Origin: Garcia nutans
Lineage: Eukaryota; Streptophyta; Magnoliopsida; Malpighiales; Euphorbiaceae
DNA: 64,000 nt
Direction: 5' to 3'
Assembly (NCBI GenBank): GCA_947685225.1
Contig: CANTUV010000051.1
Location: 8,246,001 to 8,310,000, forward strand
In this document: piece after piece, positions 49,195 to 60,878 of the stretch
Layout of the letters: each line of letters starts with the position of its first letter
How positions within the stretch are numbered: the stretch's first letter is position 1
Program-made: the position numbers and the translations under genes
The notes under the pieces: generated by a model
Databases searched by the model: none
What the model was told of the DNA's origin: nothing
What the model saw: only the letters and a program-made list of their open reading frames with translations

Positions 49195-51075
49195 TGATTG
49201 AGAAATAAAATAAGAGTTTGCCCAAGTGTAATAACAATGATGCTTTTGAGCAGTACAAACAAGCAAAAAAGATGCTAAAAAGACAGTTAGTCAAGCAAAG
49301 CACAATCTTTAAATAGTTTGTATGAGAAACTTGAAACAAAGGAAGGGAAAAAAGTTATCTATAAATTGGCTAAGATAAGAGAAAAGAAATGCCATGATTT
49401 AAACTAAGTTAAGTGTATTAAAAATAAAGAGAATAGAGTTCTGATTCAAGAAGAGGATATTAAGGAACGATGGAGAAGCTATTTTGAGGAACTTCTTAAT
49501 GGTAACCATAGTGATAACATTGAGGGTTTAGATGTTAGGCCGGAGAAAAATGTGAAATACACTAGACATATTAGGTTTTCGAAAGTTAAAGAAGCTTTAA
49601 AGAGAATGAAAGTTGATAAAGCTTGTGGACCAGATGAGATACCTATTGATGTTTGAAAATATTTGGGAGATACAGGAGTTACATGGTTGACATATTTGTT
49701 CAATAAGATTTTAAGTTCAAAGAAAATGCCTAATAAATGGAGACAAAGTAATTTGATACCTATTTTTAAGAATAAAAGAGATATTCAAAATTGCTCAAAT
49801 TATAGAGGTATAAAGCTTATGAGCCACACTATGAAATTGTGAAAAAGAGTTGTGGAACACCATTTGCGGTTAGATACTTGTATCTTCTCAAATCAGTTTG
49901 GCTTTATGCCTGGTCGATCAACTATGAAAGCTATTTTTCTTATAAGAAATTTGATGGAAAAGTATAGAGAGATAAATGACTTACATATGATTTTTATTGA
50001 CTTGAAAAAGGCATATGATAGAGTCCCTAGAGATGTTTTATGGTGGGTCCTAGAGCGTAGGAAAATATCTATACGATATATTCAAGTGTTGAAGGATATG
50101 TATGAGGGAGCTATCACCAGTGTCCTCACTGTGAGAGGGGATACTAAGAATTTTTCCGTTTTTATTGGATTACACTAAGGTTCAGCTTTGAGCTCTTATC
50201 TTTTCGCCTTGGTCATGGATGAGCTAGCAAGATATACAGGATGACATCCCTTGGTGTATGATGTTTGCAGATGATATTGTATTAATATATGAGACTCAAG
50301 CAGGGTAAGTCAAAAGTTGGAGTTATGGAGAAGCACTTTGGAATCTAAAGGTTTTAAGCTAAGTAGGACTAAGACTGAGTATATGCATTGTAGATTTAAT
50401 AGCGAGAATAGAGAAAGAGAGAAAATTATTTTAAACGGAATAGCAGTACCTCATAGTACTTATTTTAGATACCTTGGCTCTATTCTTCAAGAAGATGGGG
50501 GTTGTGAAGAAGATATAAATCATAGGATTGAAGCTGGTTGGATGAAGTGGAGGGGTGCTACAGGAGTTCTATGTGATCGAAAGATACCAATTAAATTAAA
50601 AGAAAAATTTTATCGCATTGTAATACAGCCTGCGATGATGTATGATAGTGAGTGTTAGACAGTAAAAAGACAACACGTGAGTAAAATGCATGTTGCGGAA
50701 ATGTGAATGATAAAATGGATGTGTGGTCATACTATGATGGATAGAATCCGCAATGAATGCATTAGAGAAAAAGTGGGAGTAATACCTATTGAGGATAAGA
50801 TAAAAGAGCATGGATTGAGATGGTTTAACCATGTGAAACGAAGATCTAGCGATGCATCGGTTAGAAAAACCGAACAAGTTAGAGTAGATATAGCTAAGAG
50901 AGGCAGATGTAAGCGTAAACTGACTTGGTTAAAGGTGGTCCAAAATGATCTTATGATATTACATCTATCAGAAGAGATAACCTTAAATCGTGTTGAGTGG
51001 AAAAGAAGAATTCATATAGTTTACCCCAATTGACTCGTGATTAAGGCTTTGTTGTTGTTGTGTTGTTGTATGAAT
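49195..51075 (+). mobile_element. Second RTE-type LINE, 5' truncated and decayed
   Basis: It aligns to the C-terminal two thirds of the LINE at 131-3112. The RT motifs GFMPGRSTMKA, FIDLKKAYDRVPRD, GFKLSRTKTEYMHC and YLGSILQEDGG are clear, and a MFADDI-type box is encoded near 50260. The 3' end is a (TTG)n-like tail at about 51052-51070. The endonuclease is absent, as expected for a 5'-truncated insertion. Stops occur throughout, including ones at the same codons as in the first LINE. No target duplication was resolved. Confidence 0.87.
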
Positions 51076-51365
51076 AGCATGCCAAACATTGAATGAATTT
51101 TGTTCTGGGTTAAGTTCCCTTTTGAATCCCTGGTATGTAGTTGAATTAAAGTAGGCCATTTAGATATGGAACTTGAACTGCAGAGATCATTTGATAAAAG
51201 CAGGGATGAAGTTCTGTAGTGGAGATGAGACAGTGGAGAAGGATGAAATAAGATTTTATTTGTTGGGACACTATGCTTCTTTTTTATTGGATTGTAGAAG
51301 CGTACTGTATGTCTATATCTTTAAGGAAGTATATCATGTTTAGGCTCCTTTTGCGACACAGGTAT

Positions 51366-51863
51366 CAACGGCAATTCTTATTCTGCTGAAGTTACACAGC
51401 ACAGAGGATCACGTAATGCTGTTTGCCGCGCTGATATACATGCTCAGATCACATCACCATCCCAAAATTTGGGTTCTGATGATCCAATTGACAAATGTGT
51501 AAGTTATATATGGCTCTATTTATCTCATATGGAATATGTTTTTGTGCCTGGATTGTTTATTCCCTGCTGCATGTGTTGCAATCTTCTCTTTTTATTTGAA
51601 GGCTGCCTTGTTCATTGCTGGTTGTTAAATTATGTTAAAATTTTGTTTTGTCAAGGAATGATATTTGGCTGAACAATAGCTGCACAATGTTTTATTTTGT
51701 AGATTGAGACCAATGCACCAATGCCATCTACTTCATCTACTTTTCCGAGCTCATTTGGAAAAAATGTTAGGAAGTTAGAGGTCTCAAATGAAGTTTCTAT
51801 TAGTCGTGGGTTTGGAAAAAAAACTGGTGCCAGAGCCTTGTTGAGAATTTCTTCAGTTAAGTA
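51366..51863 (+). pseudogene. C-terminal exons of an unrecognised plant gene, probably a remnant
   Basis: Two exon-like pieces are visible. The first, about 51366-51498, ends at a good donor (AAATGT|GTAAGT) and encodes a Ser/Gln-rich stretch (RADIHAQITSPSQNLGS). The second, about 51704-51863, starts after TTTTGTAG and encodes PMPSTSSTFPSSFGKN, then EVSNEVSISRG and ends GARALLRISSVK before TAA. Phases fit as one continuous frame. The composition looks like a conserved nuclear-type C-terminus, but I do not recognise the family. A LINE lies immediately upstream and no 5' exons are visible, so this is either the tail of a gene with very distant exons or a broken fragment. Confidence 0.45.
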
Positions 51864-52623
51864 ATTGGTATGAGAGGTCAATCTTTTTCTTTTTTCTCTT
51901 GGTCGGTAATATGCTGTGATATGCTTAAATTATTGCCACAGATTAGTTGATGCCTGTATGACCATAATTGCTGTAAACTGCGCAGTATCTATCAACTGTT
52001 GAATTTTCTTTTTTTGTCCTTTGGTACTTGCAGCTATATATTTGAGGGACAGAATCTGGAGTGATGTTGGTATCATGAAGTTTGGATTGCTTGATCTTCA
52101 TCCCAATGATATCAATTTGCTCAATATATTATACACAAGGTGACTACAAAGTACAGACATTGGATAGTCCAGGATGCTAGCCCATTGCAGCGTGGTTTTT
52201 TTCTAAGTGCATGGATGGAAAGTGATTAAGCCCGTTATAAGTTTGATTATTTGATGGATGATATGTAAAGTAGTTCTTCCATTCTTCAATTAATGGATCA
52301 TAAAGTTTCTTGAACGTTGTATGAGTATTTTGACTATGTATCTCATCTAATTCATGATTAAGTTGCTTTCTTTGTTGGTTTTTATTTATATTTTTTGAAT
52401 AAAAAATTTGAATTTTTACCTGGACCAGTTTTAATCTAGGTACCTGGCCCCTTCAGAATCTGAAAAAGTACAATAATCTAGTGTTTCAGGTACCGAATTA
52501 TCTTTGTTTATTGCCGTTATCTGCTCTCCAAGTATAGTAGCTTTTCGTTTTTTTTTTTTGGTCTTGACCATATATATTTCCCTTTGCCAGATATAGGTTA
52601 CTTGCAGTTTGATGAGATTGGCT

Positions 52624-53430
52624 ATAATTGATGAATGTGGCGAGTCATTGGAAGTATTGATGCAAAATGAAGATGGATTGTTTGATACCCATCTTCCAAT
52701 TGGTGTGAGAATCCTGGAATCCTCCAGTCTTATCGGAGGTAATGTACAGAACTCTTTTTTTACATCTTTTTGAATGTTGACTGTGTGCTGAACTAGATTT
52801 AAATTCTTCCTTCTGTCATATTCTTTTGTCTGCTATAAGTGGATTTTTGTTTTATTTGCAAAGATGAAGTACACGAATTCTGATGCGTTTATTTCAAGTG
52901 GAACTTGTCCTGAAAAGCCATCACTGAAATAAGCTGGCTAGAAGGCATTTGACTTTTGTAGTTTTGAATAGCAGTCAAATAAGCCCATCAGATAATTGGT
53001 TATTATTATTTTAATAAATTAACGCTCCTTTAGCTGAGAGTGAATGGAATGGGTTTAATAAACACTTGGATCTTAATGGGCCAAAAAGTGTCTGAAGGAC
53101 TTAATTTTGGTTGTGTTTCAAAACCACAGGGGCCAAATTGGCCTTTTAGCCAATAAGATTGCAGGTGAAACGAGTCCAAATGTTGATAGGTTTTCTTTTG
53201 TGGGTTTGTGCAGTGTGTAACTGATGCTTGACATTTATTTAAGAATGAAGCTCCTGCTTCATTATTTCGTTCACAAGTTTGCAGCTGCAAAATTTATTGC
53301 TTTTACAATATTGTTACAGGGTTAAAGAAGCTCTAAACGAATCAAAGAAAGCCATGAAAATATATGCTGCAGTGGGGCCTAAGCTTCTATTTCTTGTTTT
53401 AGATGCTGCTGATAGTATTCGTAAACATGT
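52624..53430 (+). pseudogene. Further exon-like fragments, unidentified
   Basis: One piece at about 52624-52740 reads MRLAIIDECGESLEVLMQNE and continues FDTHLPIGVRILESSS up to a donor-like GAG|GTAATG. A second at about 53321-53430 reads VKEALNESKKAMKIYAAVGP, then LLFLVLDAADSIRKH before GTATGA. The codon patterns look protein-like and both borders resemble splice sites, but the phases of the two pieces do not join without a stop. I infer decayed exons, perhaps of the same gene as the segment just upstream. Confidence 0.35.
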
Positions 53431-53449
53431 ATGATGTATCCTTTTGCTG

Positions 53450-56400
53450 TTATAAATAACTGCTGATGTTGGGTGAATCTACTCACTGAAATAATCTGTT
53501 TGTTGGATGGTTCCATGGCTCAATGGAAGGTCATTTGGAGGCAGATCAGGGGGCCAAGGGGTTTCTTGCTTTTGGTATATGCCACAAAAAAAATGAATAA
53601 TTAAGTGACTACATTTCATATGGTACTTGCAATGTTGCTAATAAATGATAATGAATAAAGGATTAGAGATGTCTGTTTACTGTTCCAACTCTGGAGTAAG
53701 AGAGGTTTTACTAATTAATTTTTTAGAAGAGGAAAAAAAATAAAAAAGAAAGGGCTGTTCGCATGCATTTATCTTATACAAGTTGACAAGCTGAGAGCAG
53801 TCATGATTTTTCTGGAGAAGATATCAACTTGCTATAGGGTTTAAATATTCTTTTATTAAAAAACCACTATTTTATGCATGCTATAAAGGGGAAGACGATT
53901 TGGAACTGGTCTACTTGTTTTGAAATTTTCTATTTTAAAATAAAATACTTTTTTTTAAATTTAATCTTTTCAATAGTATTTTTTCTTTGATTTAAATAAT
54001 GATATCAAGCAGTTATTTTTTTTAAATTAAAGATGTATGCTTAAAAAATGTTCTAGAAAATATAATGGCGTCTGATTCCTGTAAATTCTAATTTAATTGA
54101 TTGAAAAATTTTACCAATCAATTCGAAAAATGACCTGGGTGAATGGACAATTGGATATTTTCTTTTGAATTTTTTATAAAATTATAAAAATAAAAAATAC
54201 AAACTCCGATTCACTAGTGTTTTAGGAATAATTATATAGATTAAGTTAATTATTAATAATTATAAATTTTAAAATATATACATTATTTTATTTAATTATT
54301 TTTTATTAATTACTAATATTATTTCATTAGGATAAATTTAAAATTTTATAATTAATATTATTTTAAATTTATAAAAATAATAATTGAAATGGAATAAAAT
54401 AAATTTTTTATACGATATTTAAAGTGGAACAAAGAAAGTATAAATTTATTTAATTTTTAAATATTTTTTAAATTTATTAAAATTTATGATTAATTTATAA
54501 ATTTATTGAGTTTATATAATTTATTATATATATATATAATAACTGATTTGTTGTATAGTTTTATAAAATGTTATATAAAATAATAAAAAAAATCTATGAT
54601 AAAATCTGTAAAATTTAAAAAAAAAAAAAACTGATGAAGTGAGTAACTTTTTTCTTTTTCTTCTTAAGCTTTGTGACTATAATCCATACGTTGCACTCTC
54701 ATTAAGCATAATATTCAGTATTCAGTACGGCAAAACTTTAATATGTACAGGTTATATCTTAATTGGTAAAACCGAAGTTCTGGAACTGATTCTAAGAAGT
54801 TTGACAAAACTGCATTTCATCCATTACCTACACAAATTCTACATCGAAAGGGAAACTTTTTTTTTTTTTTTAAATTTATATATTTATAAATTTATAAATA
54901 ATAAATATAATTAAAAGGAATACAATTTGAATTTTCTCCAGAAAATATGCACATTGTCCTCCCAGTGGCAAGTATTCAAAATCTTGGCATTTAATATTTA
55001 ATCTGATTATTATCCAAGATTCGAGTCGCCTAATGGCAAATATAAACAAGAAAATTTAAAATAAGAGCAATTGTTGCAATGCCATGATAACCTGGTTACC
55101 CTGCCTGTAGCCTTTGTCGTCGCCAAGTTGAGTTTGGATCTTTAGAAATCTTAAGTTGTTCTTATAGTCAAAAGTGTTGTTAATTCATTTACTTAATATA
55201 TAGAATAAAAAATAATAATGAATGAGAGTTTTAGTGCAATGATGAGTATTATCATCTTTATCATTTGTGAGTAATGATGAAAAGCATTTTGAAGAGATAG
55301 CTTTCTTTCTTGTTTTTGTTTGGTGGTCTCTCTGGCCTTCAAGTCACAAAAGCTCATTATCAAATCATCTTTAATTAATGGCCTAATAATCATCAATTAA
55401 ATTCCCATGGAAATTTGGATTTTTCACTTTCATTTCATATAAAACGAAACCCTACAAAAGCTAATTATTGATTTTTACAACTTCCAAGCTAATTAATCAA
55501 TGCTTAAATATTAGTCAATCTTATGACGCTCGTGCAATTTTTTTTAATGGTTCATTTATTAATATTTTTCTAATTTCCACTTTTTATATGCTCTTTTTTG
55601 GTCATTTCTATATTATTATTTCACCTAAGTTTTTATCACCCACTAATTATAATATCGTCTTAAATTAAAATATATTTATTTGAATCCTAAAAAGTTTAAA
55701 TAATTAATTGTTATTATTTGTCAAAAGTATTCACCATTATCATTATCATTAAATTTCTTTTTCTAGAATTCTCCATTCACCACTGATTGTTGTTGGAGAC
55801 TCATTTATAATAACTTTTTAAAAAATATATATTTGAAATTTTCATTATAATAAATTAAAAGTTTTACTCTTCAAAAAAAAAAAATAAATTAAAAGTTTTT
55901 TTTTCCTTTTCTCTGACTGAGATTTCATTATTGTCTGTTTAATTAGAAGTTGATTTCCATCAGAAACTTGAAAAAGAAATGACAATGTCTAAAGAAGAAA
56001 TATAGATTCGAATCGATTCCTGACAATGTTTCCCATTTTTAAGTCCTATCCCAAACCCTCAAATCTATAATTTTTTTCTTAAAAAAATATTCTGATAGCA
56101 GTAGAAAAAATAAAATACTGCCAAAATTTTCGTTTCTTTTATAGTCAAAAAGAGCTCATTGAGTACAAGTCAAGGTGAAAAGTGGGAAAAATATGAGAAA
56201 ATTTAAAAGCAAAAAAAAGTTTTGAAGTGGTCTACTTTAATTACTCTGCAGTACTCTTATTTATTTATTTTTTACTTCACCCCTTCTGTTTTTCTTTGGA
56301 TAATTATTGAGCACTGAGCAAGGATGGAATTTATTTTTCTATATTTTATAACCTCTTGAATTGATAATTTAGTTGAATAATGTGTGTGTGGTATTAGAGA

Positions 56401-57679
56401 AAATTCAAATATGAGCACTTAGTATAAGAAGAAAATTCAGTATATCAGACAGACTTGCAGGTACATTGAGAGGATTAAGGGTCCCATTTCCATGGATTCC
56501 CACAAAAAAAAACCTCAAAAATAGATTTTTAAAAAAAAGTTTTGAAAAGACTGGTTCTATGGCCCCTCCTCTTGTCTTACCAGTTACCATAGCCATAGCC
56601 TCATAATTAAGAAAGTTATAATTAGTGTATTTTAATGGTATTATATGGTTGGCCATGAAGAACTATCTACATGAACATGAATTCTTTGTTCATAGCAACA
56701 TGGGAAGCAAGCAACGAATTAAATTAGTTTAGTAATCCAATCTGCTTCATATTGTAAAAAAAAAAAAAATTGAACTTTTGATCATTTTAGTTGACCCATT
56801 GAGTAATTATTATTTATCATACAAAAAATTAAAAGCTTAAATTTTAATAATTTTAATTGATTGCATTTTTTTTAATGAAAAACAAAAATTTTTTAAATTT
56901 TATGTCAGAGATAATGATTCTTAAGAAAATATATTTGAACATTACTCAATCATAAAAATTAACTCATGAGATGATAATTGTCCAAATCATTATATGAAGC
57001 ACACTATTATTTTATTTGCATAAAGTTTACAGGACTAAATATCTATAGGTAGCATAATATAAGAAGATAAAAATATTAGATTGATAGCTTTGATACTATT
57101 GAAAAAATATTTTAGGCAAAATTTAACTCAAAAGATACTTCATGAGATGAGAATTGTCATTATAAGGATTACACTATTATTATAGAAAAATGACACCTTT
57201 CACCTTATTTTTTAAAATTTTTATTTTTTACCAGGAGTATTTTAGTTATTTTATTATAAACTCATGATAAACTCATTATAAATTTATTATAAATTTATTA
57301 TAAAATAATAAAAATATGATATTTTGATAAATATTTTTATAAATTCTGATATTTTAATAAATAATTTATAAATATGGTAAATTTAAAATTATTTTTAATT
57401 TTTTTTGTATTTTTATAAAAAACCCATTATTATATTTAAGTGAAGTTAGATATTTAACAGTGATATCATTGGAATGATCATAACCAAGAAATTGAAAATT
57501 TTTAAAGAAAATTTTCAAAATTTGATTAATAATAAGAGCTTCAAGATATCATCATAATAGTTAATGATCTTTATTTATATTATAAATTGGACCCTATATC
57601 AACAAAAAAGAGAATTTCCAATATAAATAGTTTTTTAAATAATAAAATTTTTATTGTTTAAGCCAAATCAATTACAACA
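53450..57679. other. AT-rich intergenic region
   Basis: Long AT-rich stretches (especially 53940-54620 and 57190-57420) with homopolymer runs. I see no recognisable protein, RNA or element boundary. Confidence 0.5.
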
Positions 57680-57850
57680 ACATAAACAACATTCTTAAAA
57701 ACGTTAGCAAACTCTTTCATCCAGAATAATTCATCATTCGAAAATAAAGGGAATTTGGCAAAACATGAGCTCGTATGTTACCAATCCCAGGCACAAAAGA
57801 CCAAGCACAAATAGAAATTTTTTTTTTATGAAAGTATGACAATCGATCAA
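57680..57850 (-). pseudogene. LINE-type RNase H fragment, C-terminal part
   Basis: The minus strand reads CAWSFVPGIGNIRAHVLPN and then an SG.KSLL-like ending, the usual C-terminal end of plant L1-like RNase H domains (a fully spelled relative has ...GN.AAH.LA...). The matching N-terminal part lies at 60118-60330. The two are separated by the small LTR elements. Confidence 0.5.
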
Positions 57851-57859
57851 GGTGATACT

Positions 57860-58245
57860 TGTTAAAGTTGATGTAATTTTTGTAAAATCAAAGTAGGTAA
57901 AAAGAAAAGATAGTCTTTATTTTAAGGATGTATAAAACATGGAGGTATGGCTCATGTATGGTGTGCATGTAAGAATTATCTATGTTTTTCTTCTATAAAA
58001 ATAAGTCTTGTATGTTGAGAAGAAAATGAGTATAGTAGTGTAAACTTGTATCAAAAATGAAAAAAAAGAAAAGGAAGAAAAAGTCTTTGTTTACTTGATG
58101 CTACATCTATTCTGTTGTTTTTTTCTATGTAATTCATTTTTTCTTTTCAAAGTTCAAATGTTTCTTTTTTCTTTCATTATACTTCCTTTTCCTTGTGTTG
58201 AGAAGGTTTCAAGAGCTTAGTTTAAGCTTCTCCAAAATGTTAACA
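57860..58245 (+). repeat. Left LTR of the 1.5-kb element
   Basis: 386 bases starting TGTTAAAG and ending GTTAACA. It pairs with 58979-59362 over its full length with scattered substitutions. Confidence 0.85.
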
Positions 58246-58978
58246 GTGGTATCAAAGCAAAAATGGTCTTTAAGGGGCCTATTTTTGTGAAAAATAAAAT
58301 CTGTTTTAAAACTTGTTCTTTCTTTCTTCAAATTCTCATCATTGTCAAGGGTGAGAAGCAAGTAAGCAACTCTTTATGTTTGTTATCTTTGAGATCACAC
58401 CAAATGTTTTTGTTAAGAGCCTATTTTCTTTTAAAAATTGCTTTAAACTTGCTGAAGTATGTTCAAAATTGTTATGAAAATTTAGCTTGTTCATTTGATG
58501 ATGAAGGATTATTCATTTATTGTGTGGTTGTTCTTGATATGTGAAAGCTTGGGTTGAAAATGAGTTTTTTTTTTCCAAGTTTGTATTTGATAAAAAAAAT
58601 TTAAATGAATGTCGAGAGGCCATGTGTATGGGATTGTTGTGTGGGAGTTTAAGTGTCTAAAACAATTCATGTTTTGACATTGTTAGGGACTTTATTTGTT
58701 TATGAACAATGCATGTTGATTGAATTGTTGGAAGGGCCTTTAAATTCCAAAAAAATAATTCTTATTGTTGAAATTATTTTAAGGGACTTTGATTGTCCAG
58801 AAAATTTTAATTTGGGATGTCATGAGCCATTTCTTGATGATATTGAAGATTCAAGAAAGCTCTTCTTAAAGATGAGCTTTGTGATGAAGAGACAACAACA
58901 AAAGTAAAGTTTTTTGAAGCAAAAAATAATCCACGGCAATTGAAGTTTGTCTTCAACAAAAATTTCATCAAGAGGGAG

Positions 58979-59362
58979 TGTTGAAGTTGATGTAATTTTT
59001 ATAAAATCAAAATAGGTAAAAAGGAGAGATAGTCTTTATTTTAAGGATGTATAAAACTTGGAGGTATGACCCATGTATGATGTGCATGTAAGAATTATCT
59101 ACGTTTTCCTTCTATAAAAATAAGTCTTGTATGTTGAGAAGAAAAAGAGTGTAGTAGTGTAAACTTGTATCAAAAATGAAGAAAAGGAAAAGGAAGAAAA
59201 AGTCTTTGTCTACTTGATGCTACATTTATTGTGTTATTTTTTCTATATAATTCATGTTTTCTTTTCAAAGTTCAAATGTTTCTTTTTTCTTTCATTATGC
59301 TTCCTTTTCCTTATGTTAGAATGTTTCGAGAACTTAGTTTAATCTTCTCCAAAATGCTAACA
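58979..59362 (+). repeat. Right LTR of the 1.5-kb element
   Basis: 384 bases starting TGTTGAAG and ending GCTAACA, directly after the polypurine tract. The similarity to the left LTR suggests a fairly recent insertion, but identity was not computed. Confidence 0.85.
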
Positions 59363-59370
59363 ATGCTCAA

Positions 59371-60108
59371 AATATAAAGTTGAAGGGGGAAAAAAATGAC
59401 AAAATGACTAAGTTCATTTTGTCAAGAAGCCAATCATTTAAAATAAGCCCAATGATGTTGAAGTCTAACACTCATTTTAAAGAAGCACAAGAAGAAAAAT
59501 ATCCTTGGAGTCCACAAAAATTCAACATGGTATCAGAGTCTCAATGCCCCAACAAGCCAAAAATCCTAGCGAAGTCAAATTCAAGTGACAACACCCATAA
59601 GGAAGCAGATTGCACTTGAAAAATGAAATGGACCATGCATCAAAAAGGTCTAATTGTAAAATGAACTGTGGATTAATTTGAAGGTGATTCTCTGAGCCCA
59701 ACGAAAAGCCAAGATTAGTGCTTGTGGCAAAATGTACAGCCGAATCCTCTGAGCCAAAAAGAGCCAAAATTTAATCAACAAGCTGAAAACTGAAGTTGGG
59801 CCAAAGTCGAACTCATAAGTCCAAAGCAAAAAAATTTAAGTGACAACTATACTTCAAAAAAAGAAATGTGAAGTCCAGCCCAGTTGCACTTGAGGAGAAG
59901 TGTTGACAGTAGTAAGTTTGTCTCACATCAAGAAAAGAAAGAAAAAAGGAATGAAATATAAAGTTGAAGGGGAAAAAATGACAAAATGGCTAAGGTCATT
60001 TTGTCAAGAAGCCAATCATTTAAAAGAGGCCTAATGATGTTGAAGTCCAACGCTCATTTTAAATAAGCCAAGAAGAAAATTGTCTATGGAGTCCACAAAA
60101 ATCCAACA
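59371..60108 (+). mobile_element. TRIM-like LTR element with a truncated left LTR
   Basis: A 208-base right LTR at 59901-60108 starts TGTTGACAG and ends CCAACA. The left LTR (59371-59527) matches only its last ~157 bases and ends TTCAACA. It is followed at once by the canonical primer-binding site TGGTATCAGAG. A purine tract TTGAGGAGAAG precedes the right LTR. The interior is 373 bases with no coding capacity. The size and design fit TRIM elements. The missing ~50 bases of the left LTR coincide with the end of the neighbouring 1.5-kb element. Confidence 0.8.
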
Positions 60109-60117
60109 ACACCAAGT

Positions 60118-60330
60118 TTATTCTTTTATTGCACTTTATCGATGTATCAATAACTACTTTGAAATCACTTTCGGCTTTAATTTTTGAGGAGATTCCAAAC
60201 AATTTTTAGCCCAAAACTAATGGTCATAGCTTCAGCCATATGAGAGTTTGGGCTTGCTAATAATCTTTTATAAGCACATGCTAAGACTTGACTTGCAGAA
60301 TCTTGAAAGATGTAACCAAGCTCCATGAAT
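60118..60330 (-). pseudogene. LINE-type RNase H fragment, N-terminal part
   Basis: The minus strand encodes QDSASQVLACAYKRLLASPN and then SHMAEAMTISFGLKIVWNLL, the standard start of a plant L1/RVT_3 RNase H domain with its AEA catalytic region. Stops follow. It faces the C-terminal piece at 57680-57850 across the LTR elements. Confidence 0.6.
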
Positions 60331-60816
60331 TAGTCTTTAATTGCTCCATATCACTTTCTCATGAGAGGAGAGAGATTCAAACAACTAGCTCCAATTTTAG
60401 AATTTCTATTGTAATAAAATAAAATAAAACAAGAACCCTAGCAATGATTATTGATGAACCCGCCGCTTAAGAAAAAAAAAAATGAAAAGCTCTTTATGCA
60501 TAAAACAGAAACGAGTGGAGATCAAAAGCAGTTGGGGACAAAGATGAACTATCCTTTAATGGAGGCCCCTTTTCTGCAGTGCATTATAATATATGTTCAC
60601 TTTTTATTCACTTTCATCTTCTCCAATAAAGAAATAACCAAAATTTTGCTTCATTTTCCCATGTTAAATATCCAACTCTGCTTTACTCACTGTCTTCATT
60701 AGCTTTCTTTCTTAGCCTTAGCATGAGAACTTGCATCAAAGGCCACAGTGCACAAGACTCTGAACCAAAAGAAAATAGCAGCAGGCTCAGAAGTAAGCGA
60801 GCTTCTTTTGGTTTAC

Positions 60817-60823
60817 TATAAAG
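60817..60823 (+). promoter_or_regulatory. TATA-like box of the FORKED-like gene
   Basis: TATAAAG lies 62 bases before the chosen ATG. It is plausible, but the leader would be short, so an upstream leader exon cannot be excluded. Confidence 0.4.
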
Positions 60824-60878
60824 CTATAGCTTTTCACCTTAAAATGGTGCTATCAACAATTGCACTAATTTGTTAACT

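Larger units (their letters stand above)
57860..59362 (+). mobile_element. Complete small non-autonomous LTR retrotransposon, 1.5 kb
   Basis: Two long, closely similar repeats at 57860-58245 and 58979-59362 begin TGTT(A/G)AAGTTGATG and end in TAACA. A primer-binding site GTGGTATCAAAGC, close to the initiator tRNA-Met complement, follows the left LTR directly. A polypurine tract AAGAGGGAG precedes the right LTR. Flanks are ATACT and ATGCT, a 5-bp target duplication with one mismatch. The 733-base interior has no gag or pol; its longest frame (58653-58907) matches nothing I know. It must move with proteins from another element. Each LTR has a TATAAAAATAAG promoter-like box. Confidence 0.85.
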
